Assembly: GCA_016718035.1 (NCBI GenBank)
Contig: JADKEK010000005.1
Span: 62,001-126,000, forward strand
DNA length: 64,000 bases
Direction of reading: 5' to 3'
Source of the DNA: Bacteroidota bacterium
Lineage (GTDB): Bacteria; Bacteroidota; Bacteroidia; Chitinophagales; BACL12
Positions 37,475 to 46,611 of the stretch are shown one piece after another. The number at the start of each line of letters is the position of its first letter. Position 1 is the first letter of the stretch. The translations under genes were made by a program, and so were the position numbers. A model generated the notes under the pieces. That model searched no databases. It was not told the origin of the DNA and saw only the letters and a list, made by a program, of their open reading frames with translations.

Positions 37475-39964
37475 TTAAAGTCCAAAACCAATTCTTGTAG
37501 TTGCTTCTTTTTCTGCACCTTTAGGAAGTAAATTTAATAATCCACTATTTATTTCAGAAAGTCGCTCCCAATTTTCACTTTCAATTGCAAAATTTCCTGC
37601 ATCAACTAAACTTTTTGCTTGTGTTTGGTCATTCATTTTTGTTTGATTGTTTTTGCACCATTGAAAAATATTTGTCAAGAAATCAGGTGTTCTCCATCTA
37701 ATTTTGCCAATTATACTATGAAGTTCATCCGATTTTTCTTGAATTTTTATTGGGCTATTTGTAGCAAAAAATGCACTTTCTTGAGCCACAATATCGTTAA
37801 ATGTTTTTCTTTCGTGGTCATTACCATTTTGGTCTAACATTTTCTCGCATTCCTCTTTTGTTTCAAAATAATGTGCCTTTACTTGTTGTATGCGTTTGTC
37901 TTTTGTTGCACTATCTATTTGTTGTGCAATTTTTCTTTTTTTATCTTCTAGTTGGTAACGCTTGTCTGTAACATCATCGCTTGTTAGGCTTTCAGTTTCT
38001 TCACTCACAGTTTCCATTTCTTTTTTGAGTTTACTCAAAGCACCTGCTGTTTCAAAATCTTCTTTGTCTGTTGCTTCTTGTATTTCCAATTCTAATTTGT
38101 CGGATAAATCTTCAACTTGCTCTTTCAAATAAAGTATATCAGTATGTCTTTCTTTGGGATTAAAAGTTTGTTTAAATTCTTGGTCTGCCATATTTAAGTA
38201 TGCAGAAATTATTAAATCTCTTGATTCTGAAATGGTAATTGTAATTTCAATATCTGAACCTTTACTAACATCTCTGCTTAAATTCCTGCCTGTAATTTGC
38301 ATTGAACCGATTCCTTTGTTTGCTTCGGGTAATGCTAAATGAGAACCTTCTAAAACATTTACTCTTACAACTTCATCTTCAGAACCTTTGATTATTGTTT
38401 TATTTAATGGATATGACAATGTTTTTTTTGATGGTAAAATCGTGTTTTTTTGAAATACTAATTGAAGTCTTGTTTCTCCTGGATTATCATAATCATCAAC
38501 TTCTAAACAAATATCCTCTGGGATTGGTTGCCCACTAATTCCAAAACCACTATTAATTCCAATTGGCTCAATGTCTGTTTCAATTATGTTATTTTGACTA
38601 TCATAAACGACAAGTGAAAAGAAATTAAAAGCTCCATCAACTAGTGGCAAATCTTCACTTATTCTTTCTGTTAGTTTTTTTATGCCACTATCAAAACCTC
38701 CATCATCTCTCGTTATTCTGTATGATAAACCTTCTGTACTTCCTGTAATTCTAGCAGAAAATAATTCGTCTTTTTCTTTTGATGCTTTGTTGTAAGAAGT
38801 TTTTATTGAGAGACTTGTTTTGGTTTTTGTTCCTGTTTTCTCAATTTCTTTTGGCTTGGTTGCTGAATAATATGCTGCACCAATTGCTACGGCAGTTGTT
38901 GGGTCAATTTCGCAGTTTGCAGGAATTTGTAGAACTTCCTCAACACGACTACGCACATATGGAATGTATGTAGAACCACCAACCATTAAAGTAAATTGTA
39001 GGTCAATTGGTTTTAATGAATTTCTTGTTAGGATTTTTTTAATCATTTCAATTGTTCCATCAATATTTGGTCTTATCAATTCATTGAACTCGGAACGAGT
39101 GATAACTATTTCCATATCTACCTCGTTTCCCTCTTCGTCTTCAAATCCATCAACAACTATTTCTGCTGATGTTTTTGAGGATAACGTTATTTTTGCTTCT
39201 TCTGCTCTACGCAATAAAACATAGTATTTTGCATTGAGTTTTCCCGATGCACTTTTCATATCATCTTCCAAATTTGAGAACTTAAATTTTTCGCAAATTT
39301 TTGGGATAACTAATTTTTCAACTATCATATTATCAAAGTCTGCACCACCTAAAAAGTTGTCGCCCTCGTGGTCTAAAACTTTCATTTCTCCGTCTTTGAT
39401 TTTGATTAAGGCTACATCAAAAGTTCCACCACCCAAATCATAAACCAACCATTGTCCTTCTTGCATTTCTCTTTCTTTCTTCATATTGGCGTAAGCCAAA
39501 CTTGCTGCAATTGGTTCTTGTAATAACACAACTTGTTTAAATCCTGCTTGAATACCTGCTTCTTTTGTTGCGTTTGATTGAATGGTATCAAAAGATGCTG
39601 GAATAGTTATTACAACTGCATCTAAAGTATCGCCTGTGTTCACAAAGGTTTTTAGTTCTTTTAAAACTTGTGCCGATAATTCAATTGGCGTTTTTGATTC
39701 ATTGATAGATTTTATCTTGAAACTTTCTGTTGTTCCCATTTTTCTTTTGAAAACACCAACAACACTTTTTGGGTCTTTTTCTAAAAATTCTTTTGCTTTG
39801 TTTCCAACTTGAATTTTATCTTTTTTATACATTACCACAGAAGGTAAAGTATTTCTTCCATAGTCCTGTGGATTGGAAAAGATGATTACTTCTCCTTTTA
39901 CAAATTTTGCAATAGCACTATTGGTTGTGCCTAAATCTATACCGTAATTAATTGTATTTTCCAT
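37475..39964 (-). CDS. Hsp70 (DnaK-like) chaperone with a divergent C-terminus
   Basis: The start is MENTINYGIDLGTTNSAIAK at 39964; an ATG at 40009 lies inside the preceding gene. 829 residues. The ATPase domain is complete: GIDLGTTNS (residues 8-16), WLVYDLGGGTFDVALIKIKD around 180 and LMVGGSTYIPYVRSRVEEVL around 335. After about residue 390 comes an unfamiliar beta-rich insert, then a substrate-binding-like segment, then long coiled coils and a helical tail. It is longer than DnaK (about 640) and is not the housekeeping copy. Co-encoded J-like and GrpE-like proteins suggest a dedicated system. Confidence 0.9.
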   Translation of the reverse strand: MENTINYGIDLGTTNSAIAKFVKGEVIIFSNPQDYGRNTLPSVVMYKKDKIQVGNKAKEFLEKDPKSVVGVFKRKMGTTESFKIKSINESKTPIELSAQVLKELKTFVNTGDTLDAVVITIPASFDTIQSNATKEAGIQAGFKQVVLLQEPIAASLAYANMKKEREMQEGQWLVYDLGGGTFDVALIKIKDGEMKVLDHEGDNFLGGADFDNMIVEKLVIPKICEKFKFSNLEDDMKSASGKLNAKYYVLLRRAEEAKITLSSKTSAEIVVDGFEDEEGNEVDMEIVITRSEFNELIRPNIDGTIEMIKKILTRNSLKPIDLQFTLMVGGSTYIPYVRSRVEEVLQIPANCEIDPTTAVAIGAAYYSATKPKEIEKTGTKTKTSLSIKTSYNKASKEKDELFSARITGSTEGLSYRITRDDGGFDSGIKKLTERISEDLPLVDGAFNFFSLVVYDSQNNIIETDIEPIGINSGFGISGQPIPEDICLEVDDYDNPGETRLQLVFQKNTILPSKKTLSYPLNKTIIKGSEDEVVRVNVLEGSHLALPEANKGIGSMQITGRNLSRDVSKGSDIEITITISESRDLIISAYLNMADQEFKQTFNPKERHTDILYLKEQVEDLSDKLELEIQEATDKEDFETAGALSKLKKEMETVSEETESLTSDDVTDKRYQLEDKKRKIAQQIDSATKDKRIQQVKAHYFETKEECEKMLDQNGNDHERKTFNDIVAQESAFFATNSPIKIQEKSDELHSIIGKIRWRTPDFLTNIFQWCKNNQTKMNDQTQAKSLVDAGNFAIESENWERLSEINSGLLNLLPKGAEKEATTRIGFGL

Positions 39965-39980
39965 TTTTAATGATTGTCTT

Positions 39981-40364
39981 TTATTGATGAATATTTTTTG
40001 ATTGAACAATTACTACTGCTGGTTGAGCAATAATTTTAAATGTGTTTTCATTTTCCTTGTATGAATAGAAAATTATGGGTTTTATAACTTCTATTATTTC
40101 AAGATTTTCTACTTCTGCACCTGCAATAGTTGCTTCACAGTCTGTTCTTGTGTCTGCATAACTTTCGCCTATTGGATTATGATATGTTAAACCAACATCT
40201 TTAAAAAAACCTTCTTCAAACAAACCATTAATTTTATTAATATTTCGTTGAATGGAATTGTCCTCTTTAATATTCGTTGCTTTCTTCTCAATTTCAAATA
40301 TTTGATTGACTAAATCAAGATATGCTTGAGGTACTTTTACGGTTAATTTTTTTATTTCTTGCAT
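39981..40364 (-). CDS. Small GrpE-like partner of the Hsp70
   Basis: 127 residues. An N-terminal helix (KLTVKVPQAYLDLVNQIFEI) is followed by a small beta domain with LTYHNPIGESYADTRTDCEA and KIIAQPAVVIVQSK. This resembles the GrpE C-terminal wing (GEPYD..., then RPAxVxV), but the long GrpE helix is much reduced. I propose a nucleotide-exchange partner on the basis of this similarity and its place 16 bp before the Hsp70 start. Confidence in the exact role is moderate. Confidence 0.55.
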   Translation of the reverse strand: MQEIKKLTVKVPQAYLDLVNQIFEIEKKATNIKEDNSIQRNINKINGLFEEGFFKDVGLTYHNPIGESYADTRTDCEATIAGAEVENLEIIEVIKPIIFYSYKENENTFKIIAQPAVVIVQSKNIHQ

Positions 40365-40376
40365 TTGATTTTATTA

Positions 40377-42296
40377 TTAATTATTTTCTAAAAATTGTGA
40401 TTGGTCTATAGAAGATGAAGAAGCGTTTCCACCTGCAACTGTATAAAGTGTAATGGTTGCGTTTGTGAAACCTCTATCGCTATCTTCAAAATATTCTGTT
40501 CCGTCAAATTCCGAAAAATTCACGTCAGTTTCAAAATTTCCTTTAGTACCACAACTATTTTCTAATTCAGGATTCCAGTCGTTGCCATAAAAGACTCTAA
40601 TTTTATATTCGCCTTGGGCAATGTTTGACATTGTAAAACTTGAATTTTTCTGTACATATTCGTTTCTAATAGTTCTATCATCAGAAATGCTGTATAAGCA
40701 AATAATGGCATCTGAATTTCCTCCGTTCTTAATTGTCAATGTGGCGTTACCACTATAAATGCCTTTTCCAAAGCATCCAGTTAATGGTGATGCTCCATCT
40801 TTTAATTGGTTTCCTTTATATTGACTTTCGGCTGGTGGTGTATATTCATTAGTTGTTGATGGTGTTGAATTATCATTTGAATAAGAGTTGTCAGATGTTG
40901 TTGCTGGTGCAGTATAACTTTCTGTTGCAGTTGGGTAATCGTTTGAAGATGATTTATTGGAATTTGCCCAGACAATTAATCCGATAACAACCGCAATACC
41001 AACAAGCCATAAGCAACCAGAATTGTCATCCTTTGATTTTGTTGTTGTTGCTGGTCTGGAAACTGGTCTTGTTTGAGTTGGTGTAGATACTCTTTGTCTT
41101 ACTAAATTGGCTAAATCTATTTTTGTTTTCAATTCTGTAAGTTGCTTTTTTGCATCTTGTAAATTATCTCTTGTTTCGGATTTTAAGCCAGTAATATTAT
41201 TTGCCTTATTTATTAAGTCAATAGAAACATCAATATTTGAAAATGAATTCCAAATTTCTACTGACATTGCTCTTAATGATAGTGCAACTTGATTTTTGAT
41301 TTCATCAAATACGCTTGGCAAATTATTTACATCACTTATAGAAATTGAAGAATTTACCCAACTCAATAAACTTGTTGGTGTAGTGGTTTTATCTTCTATT
41401 TCCTTAAGTTTTGTTTTTGTTTGAATTAAGTAACCTGCATATTTTCTTAAAATTGGTGCATTCTTCTCCTGTTCAACTCTTTCTTGATTTTTCTTTCTTA
41501 CTATTTCATAGTTCTTTTGAAATGTTGGTTTGTCAAGACCTCCTATATTTAAAGTTAAAACGTGTTCTAATAAGTCGTTGCAAACTTGTGTATTGTCAAA
41601 ATTATCCCAAATAACAACATTTAAATAGTTGATTTCATTGGCTATTTTTAAAATTTGACTTTGAAAGTAATTTGGTAAACAATTTAAAATATCACTTGGG
41701 AAGTTTTCAACAACTAAATCAACAACTTCATCAATATCGTCCTCATCATACACACTTTCTTCATTTTTAATATCTCTTTTTATTTCTGCAATTTCATCAA
41801 TTCGATTTTGAATGTTATTTGAAACACTTTTGTAAGCAATGTTAATTTCACTTTGAGATATTAAAAACGAAGTTTTTAATATGGATTGTGTTTGTTCAAC
41901 ATCTTCATTTTCAAATGCGTTAAGTAAAGCCTTGTCAAATTTCGGTGCAAAATACGGACTAATGAATTTTACAAATTCTGGCAACTTAAAAATGCTGTCT
42001 TGTTTAAAATTTATAAAAACATCATCATTGCCATTAACTAAAAAGTTGTTTAGTTTTTTGTTTGATGCCAAATACAAATAAAACTCCTTCAAGTCATTGT
42101 TTGTAAGTTCGTCTATTACTTTTTCACAGTCACCTTTTGTTAATTGAAGTCCGTAATATTCAAAAAGTCCATTGTCTGATAAGTCAATGTCTGCAAAGAG
42201 TTTACGCTTTGCCTTTTTTACAATTTCATTATCAATGCTTGTCGTGTCCGCTACATTTGATAATCCTAATATTTCAATTGGGTTGATATACTGCAT
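40377..42296 (-). CDS. Membrane protein with a J-domain-like N-terminus, first gene of the Hsp70 cassette
   Basis: 639 residues. The start MQYINPIEILGLSNVADTTS resembles a J-domain start, and KKAKRKLFADIDLSDNGLFE follows, but there is no HPD motif. The middle is long and helical. One TM segment (CLWLVGIAVVIGLIVWAN) lies at about residues 425-445, then a Ser/Thr-rich linker and a C-terminal domain with GCFGKGIYSGNATLTIKNGG. Topology puts the J-like part in the cytoplasm and the C-terminus outside. It may recruit Hsp70 to the membrane, which is inference. Confidence 0.65.
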   Translation of the reverse strand: MQYINPIEILGLSNVADTTSIDNEIVKKAKRKLFADIDLSDNGLFEYYGLQLTKGDCEKVIDELTNNDLKEFYLYLASNKKLNNFLVNGNDDVFINFKQDSIFKLPEFVKFISPYFAPKFDKALLNAFENEDVEQTQSILKTSFLISQSEINIAYKSVSNNIQNRIDEIAEIKRDIKNEESVYDEDDIDEVVDLVVENFPSDILNCLPNYFQSQILKIANEINYLNVVIWDNFDNTQVCNDLLEHVLTLNIGGLDKPTFQKNYEIVRKKNQERVEQEKNAPILRKYAGYLIQTKTKLKEIEDKTTTPTSLLSWVNSSISISDVNNLPSVFDEIKNQVALSLRAMSVEIWNSFSNIDVSIDLINKANNITGLKSETRDNLQDAKKQLTELKTKIDLANLVRQRVSTPTQTRPVSRPATTTKSKDDNSGCLWLVGIAVVIGLIVWANSNKSSSNDYPTATESYTAPATTSDNSYSNDNSTPSTTNEYTPPAESQYKGNQLKDGASPLTGCFGKGIYSGNATLTIKNGGNSDAIICLYSISDDRTIRNEYVQKNSSFTMSNIAQGEYKIRVFYGNDWNPELENSCGTKGNFETDVNFSEFDGTEYFEDSDRGFTNATITLYTVAGGNASSSSIDQSQFLENN

Positions 42297-42367
42297 TTAC
42301 TTTATCGTTTTATAATTCAAAATTTTGTATTTGTCTTTGGGTGGTGGGTGGGCTTGGGTGCGTTGGG

Positions 42368-42507
42368 GCAAAATTAAATGTGGTGCAAAAGCGTTGGCTT
42401 TGTGCGTTGGATTGCACCTCTTTTAATTTTGCGAAGCGTTGGCTTTCTGTTTTATGTTTTGTCTGTCTGTTCATTGTTGTACGGTGTCTTTTGGCATTGG
42501 GCATAAC
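42368..42507. repeat. Structured hairpin at the right of the Hsp70 cassette
   Basis: Arm GCAAAATTAAATGTGGTGCA (42368-) pairs with TGCACCTCTTTTAATTTTGC (ending 42432) around a loop containing AAGCGTTGGCTTTGTGCGTT. GGGCATAAC follows at 42499-42507, the reverse complement of the box at 36562. The flanks GTGCGTTGG and AGCGTTGGC are the same as at the left hairpin, but the paired arms have a different sequence. Open frames here are structural shadows. Confidence 0.6.
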
Positions 42508-43062
42508 ATTTTATATGCGCTACACCACCATTAATTATTGCCCCAAATCTCCCCATTCCAGCATCTTAACTACAATAAAATTTATCAACTCCGCAACAAA
42601 CACCTATTCCAAATCTAAACAAAAAACCACCCCCAAATAAACACCACCCTAAAATTCACGGTTTACCGTGAACACCGATGAGGTCACAATTGAAATAAAT
42701 GTGAATAGGTAAAACATTATTAAGATTGATTATTAGTCACTTAACGTGTAGTTTATTGGCAATTTACCTTGTCACAATTTACCTCCAATTATAACGAAAA
42801 CAATCCTTAAAGGTTACTGAAAAAGTAATATATAGCCCGGATCGTCCCGATAGCTATCGGGAGGAAACCTCCGCCTACTTCAAATCCCAATTAACTAAAT
42901 CGTTCAACGATACTACCGGTTTAAATTCATCTAAAATCTTTCTAGGCGGAAGTTGTAATGGAGAGCCGGCAACGGTTTTGTTGGCGACCGAGATGTTGAT
43001 GCTCCAAATCGGGTAAACTACAATTCGCTAAATAAATGTGTTGTAAGCGATTGGGTTCTGTT
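42508..43062. other. Intergenic region with two palindromes, no gene seen
   Basis: The palindrome TTCACGGTTTACCGTGAA lies at 42655-42672 and CCCGATAGCTATCGGG at about 42847-42862. I recall the second as a dispersed Bacteroidota palindrome. I see no supported open frame in this 555 bp. Confidence 0.5.
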
Positions 43063-44334
43063 TTAGATTGTTTTAAATCCGGTATATTTCCAAAGTACTT
43101 CCGGAATATTGATACCATCCGGTGTTTGATTATTTTCCAAAATGGATGCTAAAATGCGCGGAAGGGCTAATGCGCTGCCGTTAAGGGTGTGGACGAGTTT
43201 GTTTTTGCCATCGGTATTGTCTTTAAAACGACATTTCAGACGGTTACTTTGGAATGTTTCGAAGTTAGAAACAGAACTTACTTCTAACCAACGTTGCTGA
43301 GCTGCGGAAAACACTTCAAAATCGTAAGTAATAGCTGAAGCGAAACCCATGTCACCTCCGCACAAACGCAAAATCCGATAAGGCAAGCCGAGTTCTTTTA
43401 CAAGATTTTCTACGTGATTAACCATGGTTTCGTGGCGCTCAACGGAATTGTCGGGGTGAGCAATTTCAACAATTTCCACCTTTTCGAATTGGTGTAAACG
43501 GTTTAAACCTCTCACATCTTTACCATAACTACCGGCTTCGCGACGGAAACAAGGAGAGTAAGCGGTCATTTTTATTGGCAGCTCATCTTCTTTCACAATT
43601 ACATCTCTGTAAATATTGGTAACAGGTACTTCAGCAGTTGGAATAAGGTAAAAATCGTCGACAACAGCGTGATACATTTGGCCTTCTTTATCAGGCAACT
43701 GACCGGTTCCGTAGGCAGAATCGGCGTTTACCATAAACGGCGGGATATATTCAATATAACCGGCTTCACCGGCTTTATCGAGGAAATATGCAACTAACGC
43801 GCGTTGTAGGCGGGCACCTTTATTAATATATACCGGGAATCCGCTACCGGTTATTTTATTACCTAACTCAAAGTTGATGAGATTATATTTTTCGGTCAGC
43901 TCCCAATGCGGTTGAGCGTTAAAACTAAATGTAGGAATATCGCCACCACTGCGAACCACCTCGTTATCTTCAGCATCTTTGCCGGCAGGAACAATTTCTT
44001 GTGGCAGGTTAGGGAGTGTGAGCAGCAGGTTTTTAATGTTTTCGGCAATTGATGCGTGTTGTTGTTCCAGGTTGGCAGATTGAACTTTAAGTTCTGCCAC
44101 TTTAATTTTCATCGCCTCAGCAGCATCTTTTTGACCCTGCGCCATCATTTTACCTATTTCTTTGCTTGTAGCATTTGTTTCTGAAAGCGTGTTATCGAGT
44201 GCGGTTTGGGTTTTTTTGCGCTCGTCGTCCAATTGCAAAAGCTGGTCAATTAAAGCAATATCATATTTATTGCGTTTAGTTAAACGTTGTTTGGCAATTT
44301 CGGTATTGGCTCTCAGGTAGTTAATATCAAGCAT
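43063..44334 (-). CDS. serS: Seryl-tRNA synthetase
   Basis: SerS charges tRNA-Ser. 423 residues, a normal length. The N-terminal coiled coil (residues about 30-110) binds the tRNA. Class II motifs: SPCFRREAGSYGKDVRGLNR then HQFEKVE (motif 2) and NGSALALPRILASILENNQT (motif 3). PTAEVPVTNIYRD is the usual TxE-loop segment. The frame is intact and it appears to be a single-gene transcript. Confidence 0.97.
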   Translation of the reverse strand: MLDINYLRANTEIAKQRLTKRNKYDIALIDQLLQLDDERKKTQTALDNTLSETNATSKEIGKMMAQGQKDAAEAMKIKVAELKVQSANLEQQHASIAENIKNLLLTLPNLPQEIVPAGKDAEDNEVVRSGGDIPTFSFNAQPHWELTEKYNLINFELGNKITGSGFPVYINKGARLQRALVAYFLDKAGEAGYIEYIPPFMVNADSAYGTGQLPDKEGQMYHAVVDDFYLIPTAEVPVTNIYRDVIVKEDELPIKMTAYSPCFRREAGSYGKDVRGLNRLHQFEKVEIVEIAHPDNSVERHETMVNHVENLVKELGLPYRILRLCGGDMGFASAITYDFEVFSAAQQRWLEVSSVSNFETFQSNRLKCRFKDNTDGKNKLVHTLNGSALALPRILASILENNQTPDGINIPEVLWKYTGFKTI

Positions 44335-44711
44335 CGGGTAAAAATTTTGGCAAAGATACGCGGAAGCCTGCTGTAGCTAAAGAATAAACACAGGTTTTTG
44401 TTGTTTGCCATATTATTTGACTGAAAAAAGGCGTTATAATTACTTGGAGAGCGTGGTATAAAAATTTTTATTTTCTTATATCTTATTCATAATCAATTAA
44501 TTAGATGTCCAGTGGCCTTTGAGTTTGTTTATTTCAACTTTCCGCCTTATCATTGCACTGTAAAGTCCGATTAACCAACTAAAGGACATCTCATCTGAAT
44601 ATTTCTTTTGTTTTATTCAGTCAGTTTTTTTTCCTGAATTTATTTTCGTTTTTAGATTGAACCTACATTGTATTTAGTGAAATTTTATTTTTTAACTTAT
44701 AAAAGTTTGTA
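44335..44711 (+). promoter_or_regulatory. Long upstream region of rho with an imperfect inverted repeat
   Basis: 377 bp without an open frame precede rho. AGATGTCC...TTTGAGTTTG (from about 44503) and CAACTAAAGGACATCT (about 44577-44592) are inverted copies that can pair. Rho genes in other bacteria control their own synthesis through their leader, so this may be a structured 5' leader. This is inference. No clear -7 box was found. Confidence 0.35.
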
Positions 44712-46301
44712 ATGTATACTGAAGCACAGTTGAACGATATGCTCGTTCCTGAACTGAGAGAGATTGCGGAGTCATTATCGATCAACAACTTTAAAAAAAT
44801 GGGTAAGAGTGAATTGGTGTCGGCCATAATTGGTACGACCAAAAAAGCTGTGAGTACCCATAAAACCAGCGACGACAAAAAGAATGATCGCAAGCGATTA
44901 TTACGTCCGCGAAAAAAGAAAGAATTAGCCGGTGATGACACTGATGATAAAGTGGTAACTCCCGAAATTGCTTTTGTTGAAGAAGAAGATGAGGACGTAA
45001 AAATTGAAGTGCCTGAAACGCGCGACGAATCGTTTAACAATCAATCCAACAATCAGCAAAATAATGAACAACCGATTGTTGAGCAACAAACAAATGAGCA
45101 GCCTGTTGTAAATAATAGAGAAGAGGCGCCACAGCAACAACATCAATACCCAAAAAAAACCAGAGAGCCAAGATTTAATATTGATTTAGACGGAGCTGTT
45201 CCGGGAGAAGGTGTATTAGAAATGATGCCCGACGGATATGGTTTTTTACGCAGTGCCGATTATAATTATTTAACCTCGCCTGATGATATTTATGTATCAC
45301 CATCGCAAATAAAATTATTTGGATTAAAAACCGGAGATTGGGTTTCGGGATTTGTCCGCCCTCCGAAAGAAGGTGAAAAATATTTTGCTTTATTACGTGT
45401 TGAAACAATAAACGGACGCGACCCAAAAGAAATTCGCGACAGAGTACCTTTCGATTACTTAACGCCGTTGTTTCCTGAAAAAAAATTAAACTTAGTTTAT
45501 AGCCCGACAGATTATTCAACTCGTGTAATTGATTTATTTACACCAATTGGAAAAGGGCAACGCGGAATGATTGTGGCGCAACCAAAAGTTGGTAAAACAT
45601 TTTTATTAAAATCGATTGCCAATGCCATTGCACAAAATCACCCTGAAGTATATTTAATTGTATTACTTATTGATGAGCGCCCTGAAGAGGTTACCGATAT
45701 GGAGCGCAGTGTAAATGCAGAAGTAATAGCCAGTACATTTGACGAACCTGCCGAAAAACACGTGAAGGTGAGCAGTATTGTTTTACAAAAAGCAAAACGT
45801 TTGGTGGAGTGCGGACAGGATGTAGTTATTTTACTCGATTCGATTACGCGTTTAGCACGTGCTCATAATACAGTTGCTCCTTCAAGCGGAAAAGTATTAT
45901 CGGGTGGTGTGGAAGCAAATGCGATGCAAAAACCAAAACAATTTTTTGGTGCAGCACGAAATATTGAATTTGGTGGTTCACTCACCATTTTAGCAACGGC
46001 CTTAATTGATACCGGAAGTAAAATGGATGAGGTAATTTTCGAAGAGTTTAAAGGAACCGGTAATATGGAATTACAACTCGAAAGAAAATTATTCAACAAA
46101 CGTATTTTCCCGGCAGTAGATGTAACAGCAAGTTCTACTCGTCGCGACGATTTGTTGCACGAGCGCGAAGCATTACAAAGAATGTGGGTATTGCGTAATC
46201 ACCTTGCCGATATGAATACTGAAGAGGCAATGAATTTTATTTTACAACACATGCGTGGCACCAAAAGCAACGAAGAGTTTTTGGCAACCATGAATGGATA
46301 A
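44712..46301 (+). CDS. rho: Transcription termination factor Rho
   Basis: Rho is an RNA-dependent helicase that ends transcripts. 529 residues: a Rho N-terminal helical domain (LNDMLVPELREIAESLSI), an acidic and Q/N-rich linker (about residues 60-150, longer than in E. coli), the RNA-binding OB fold (GVLEMMPDGYGFLRSADYNY), and the ATPase with Walker A GMIVAQPKVGKTFLLKSIAN and Walker B DVVILLDSITRLARAHN. PSSGKVLSGGVEANAMQKPK is the Q-loop region. Intact, followed by a strong terminator. Confidence 0.97.
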   Translation: MYTEAQLNDMLVPELREIAESLSINNFKKMGKSELVSAIIGTTKKAVSTHKTSDDKKNDRKRLLRPRKKKELAGDDTDDKVVTPEIAFVEEEDEDVKIEVPETRDESFNNQSNNQQNNEQPIVEQQTNEQPVVNNREEAPQQQHQYPKKTREPRFNIDLDGAVPGEGVLEMMPDGYGFLRSADYNYLTSPDDIYVSPSQIKLFGLKTGDWVSGFVRPPKEGEKYFALLRVETINGRDPKEIRDRVPFDYLTPLFPEKKLNLVYSPTDYSTRVIDLFTPIGKGQRGMIVAQPKVGKTFLLKSIANAIAQNHPEVYLIVLLIDERPEEVTDMERSVNAEVIASTFDEPAEKHVKVSSIVLQKAKRLVECGQDVVILLDSITRLARAHNTVAPSSGKVLSGGVEANAMQKPKQFFGAARNIEFGGSLTILATALIDTGSKMDEVIFEEFKGTGNMELQLERKLFNKRIFPAVDVTASSTRRDDLLHEREALQRMWVLRNHLADMNTEEAMNFILQHMRGTKSNEEFLATMNG

Positions 46302-46318
46302 TTACCTATTATTTTTTT

Positions 46319-46344
46319 AAAATCCGCTACGGCGGATTTTTTTT
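46319..46344 (+). terminator. Intrinsic terminator after rho
   Basis: The stem AATCCGC / GCGGATT with loop TACG is followed by a T run, 18 bp after the rho stop. Confidence 0.9.
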
Positions 46345-46366
46345 ATGCCATTATCAAATCATTAAT

Positions 46367-46611
46367 ATGAAAAGAGTAATCATATTTTTAATTATTGCGT
46401 TACCATTTTTAACTCAGGCTCAAAACGATACTCAAACTCTGCCTTGCGGAATAATTCCCAATACTTTTATACACCCAAAACAAATATGTTAGAAGTAAGT
46501 ACCATGGTTAAAACAGTTACAGGAGAAATGACCTTGTGGTATGTTGTAACTTTTCTTGTTGAACCTGAAAAAGGAATAACATTACAACATCAGGAATTGT
46601 TAGATTTTTAA
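46367..46611 (+). CDS. Small secreted protein, one frameshift
   Basis: The ATG at 46367 gives a signal peptide MKRVIIFLIIALPFLTQAQN, and the frame stops at 46491. Adding one A to the run at 46477-46480 joins it to KTNMLEVSTMVKTVTGEMTL and a tail ending QHQELLDF (TAA 46609-46611). Restored length is about 81 residues. The family is unknown. Its stop overlaps that of the convergent radical SAM gene by 4 bp. Confidence 0.5.

Noticed and set aside
36441..42507. True integron with attC sites
   Set aside because: There is no integron integrase in the window, and the boxes only loosely fit the attC consensus; kept as a structural observation instead.
42310..42640. Open frames on both strands in the right hairpin
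   Set aside because: They exist only because both hairpin arms are AT-rich and stop-free; no homology is recognisable.
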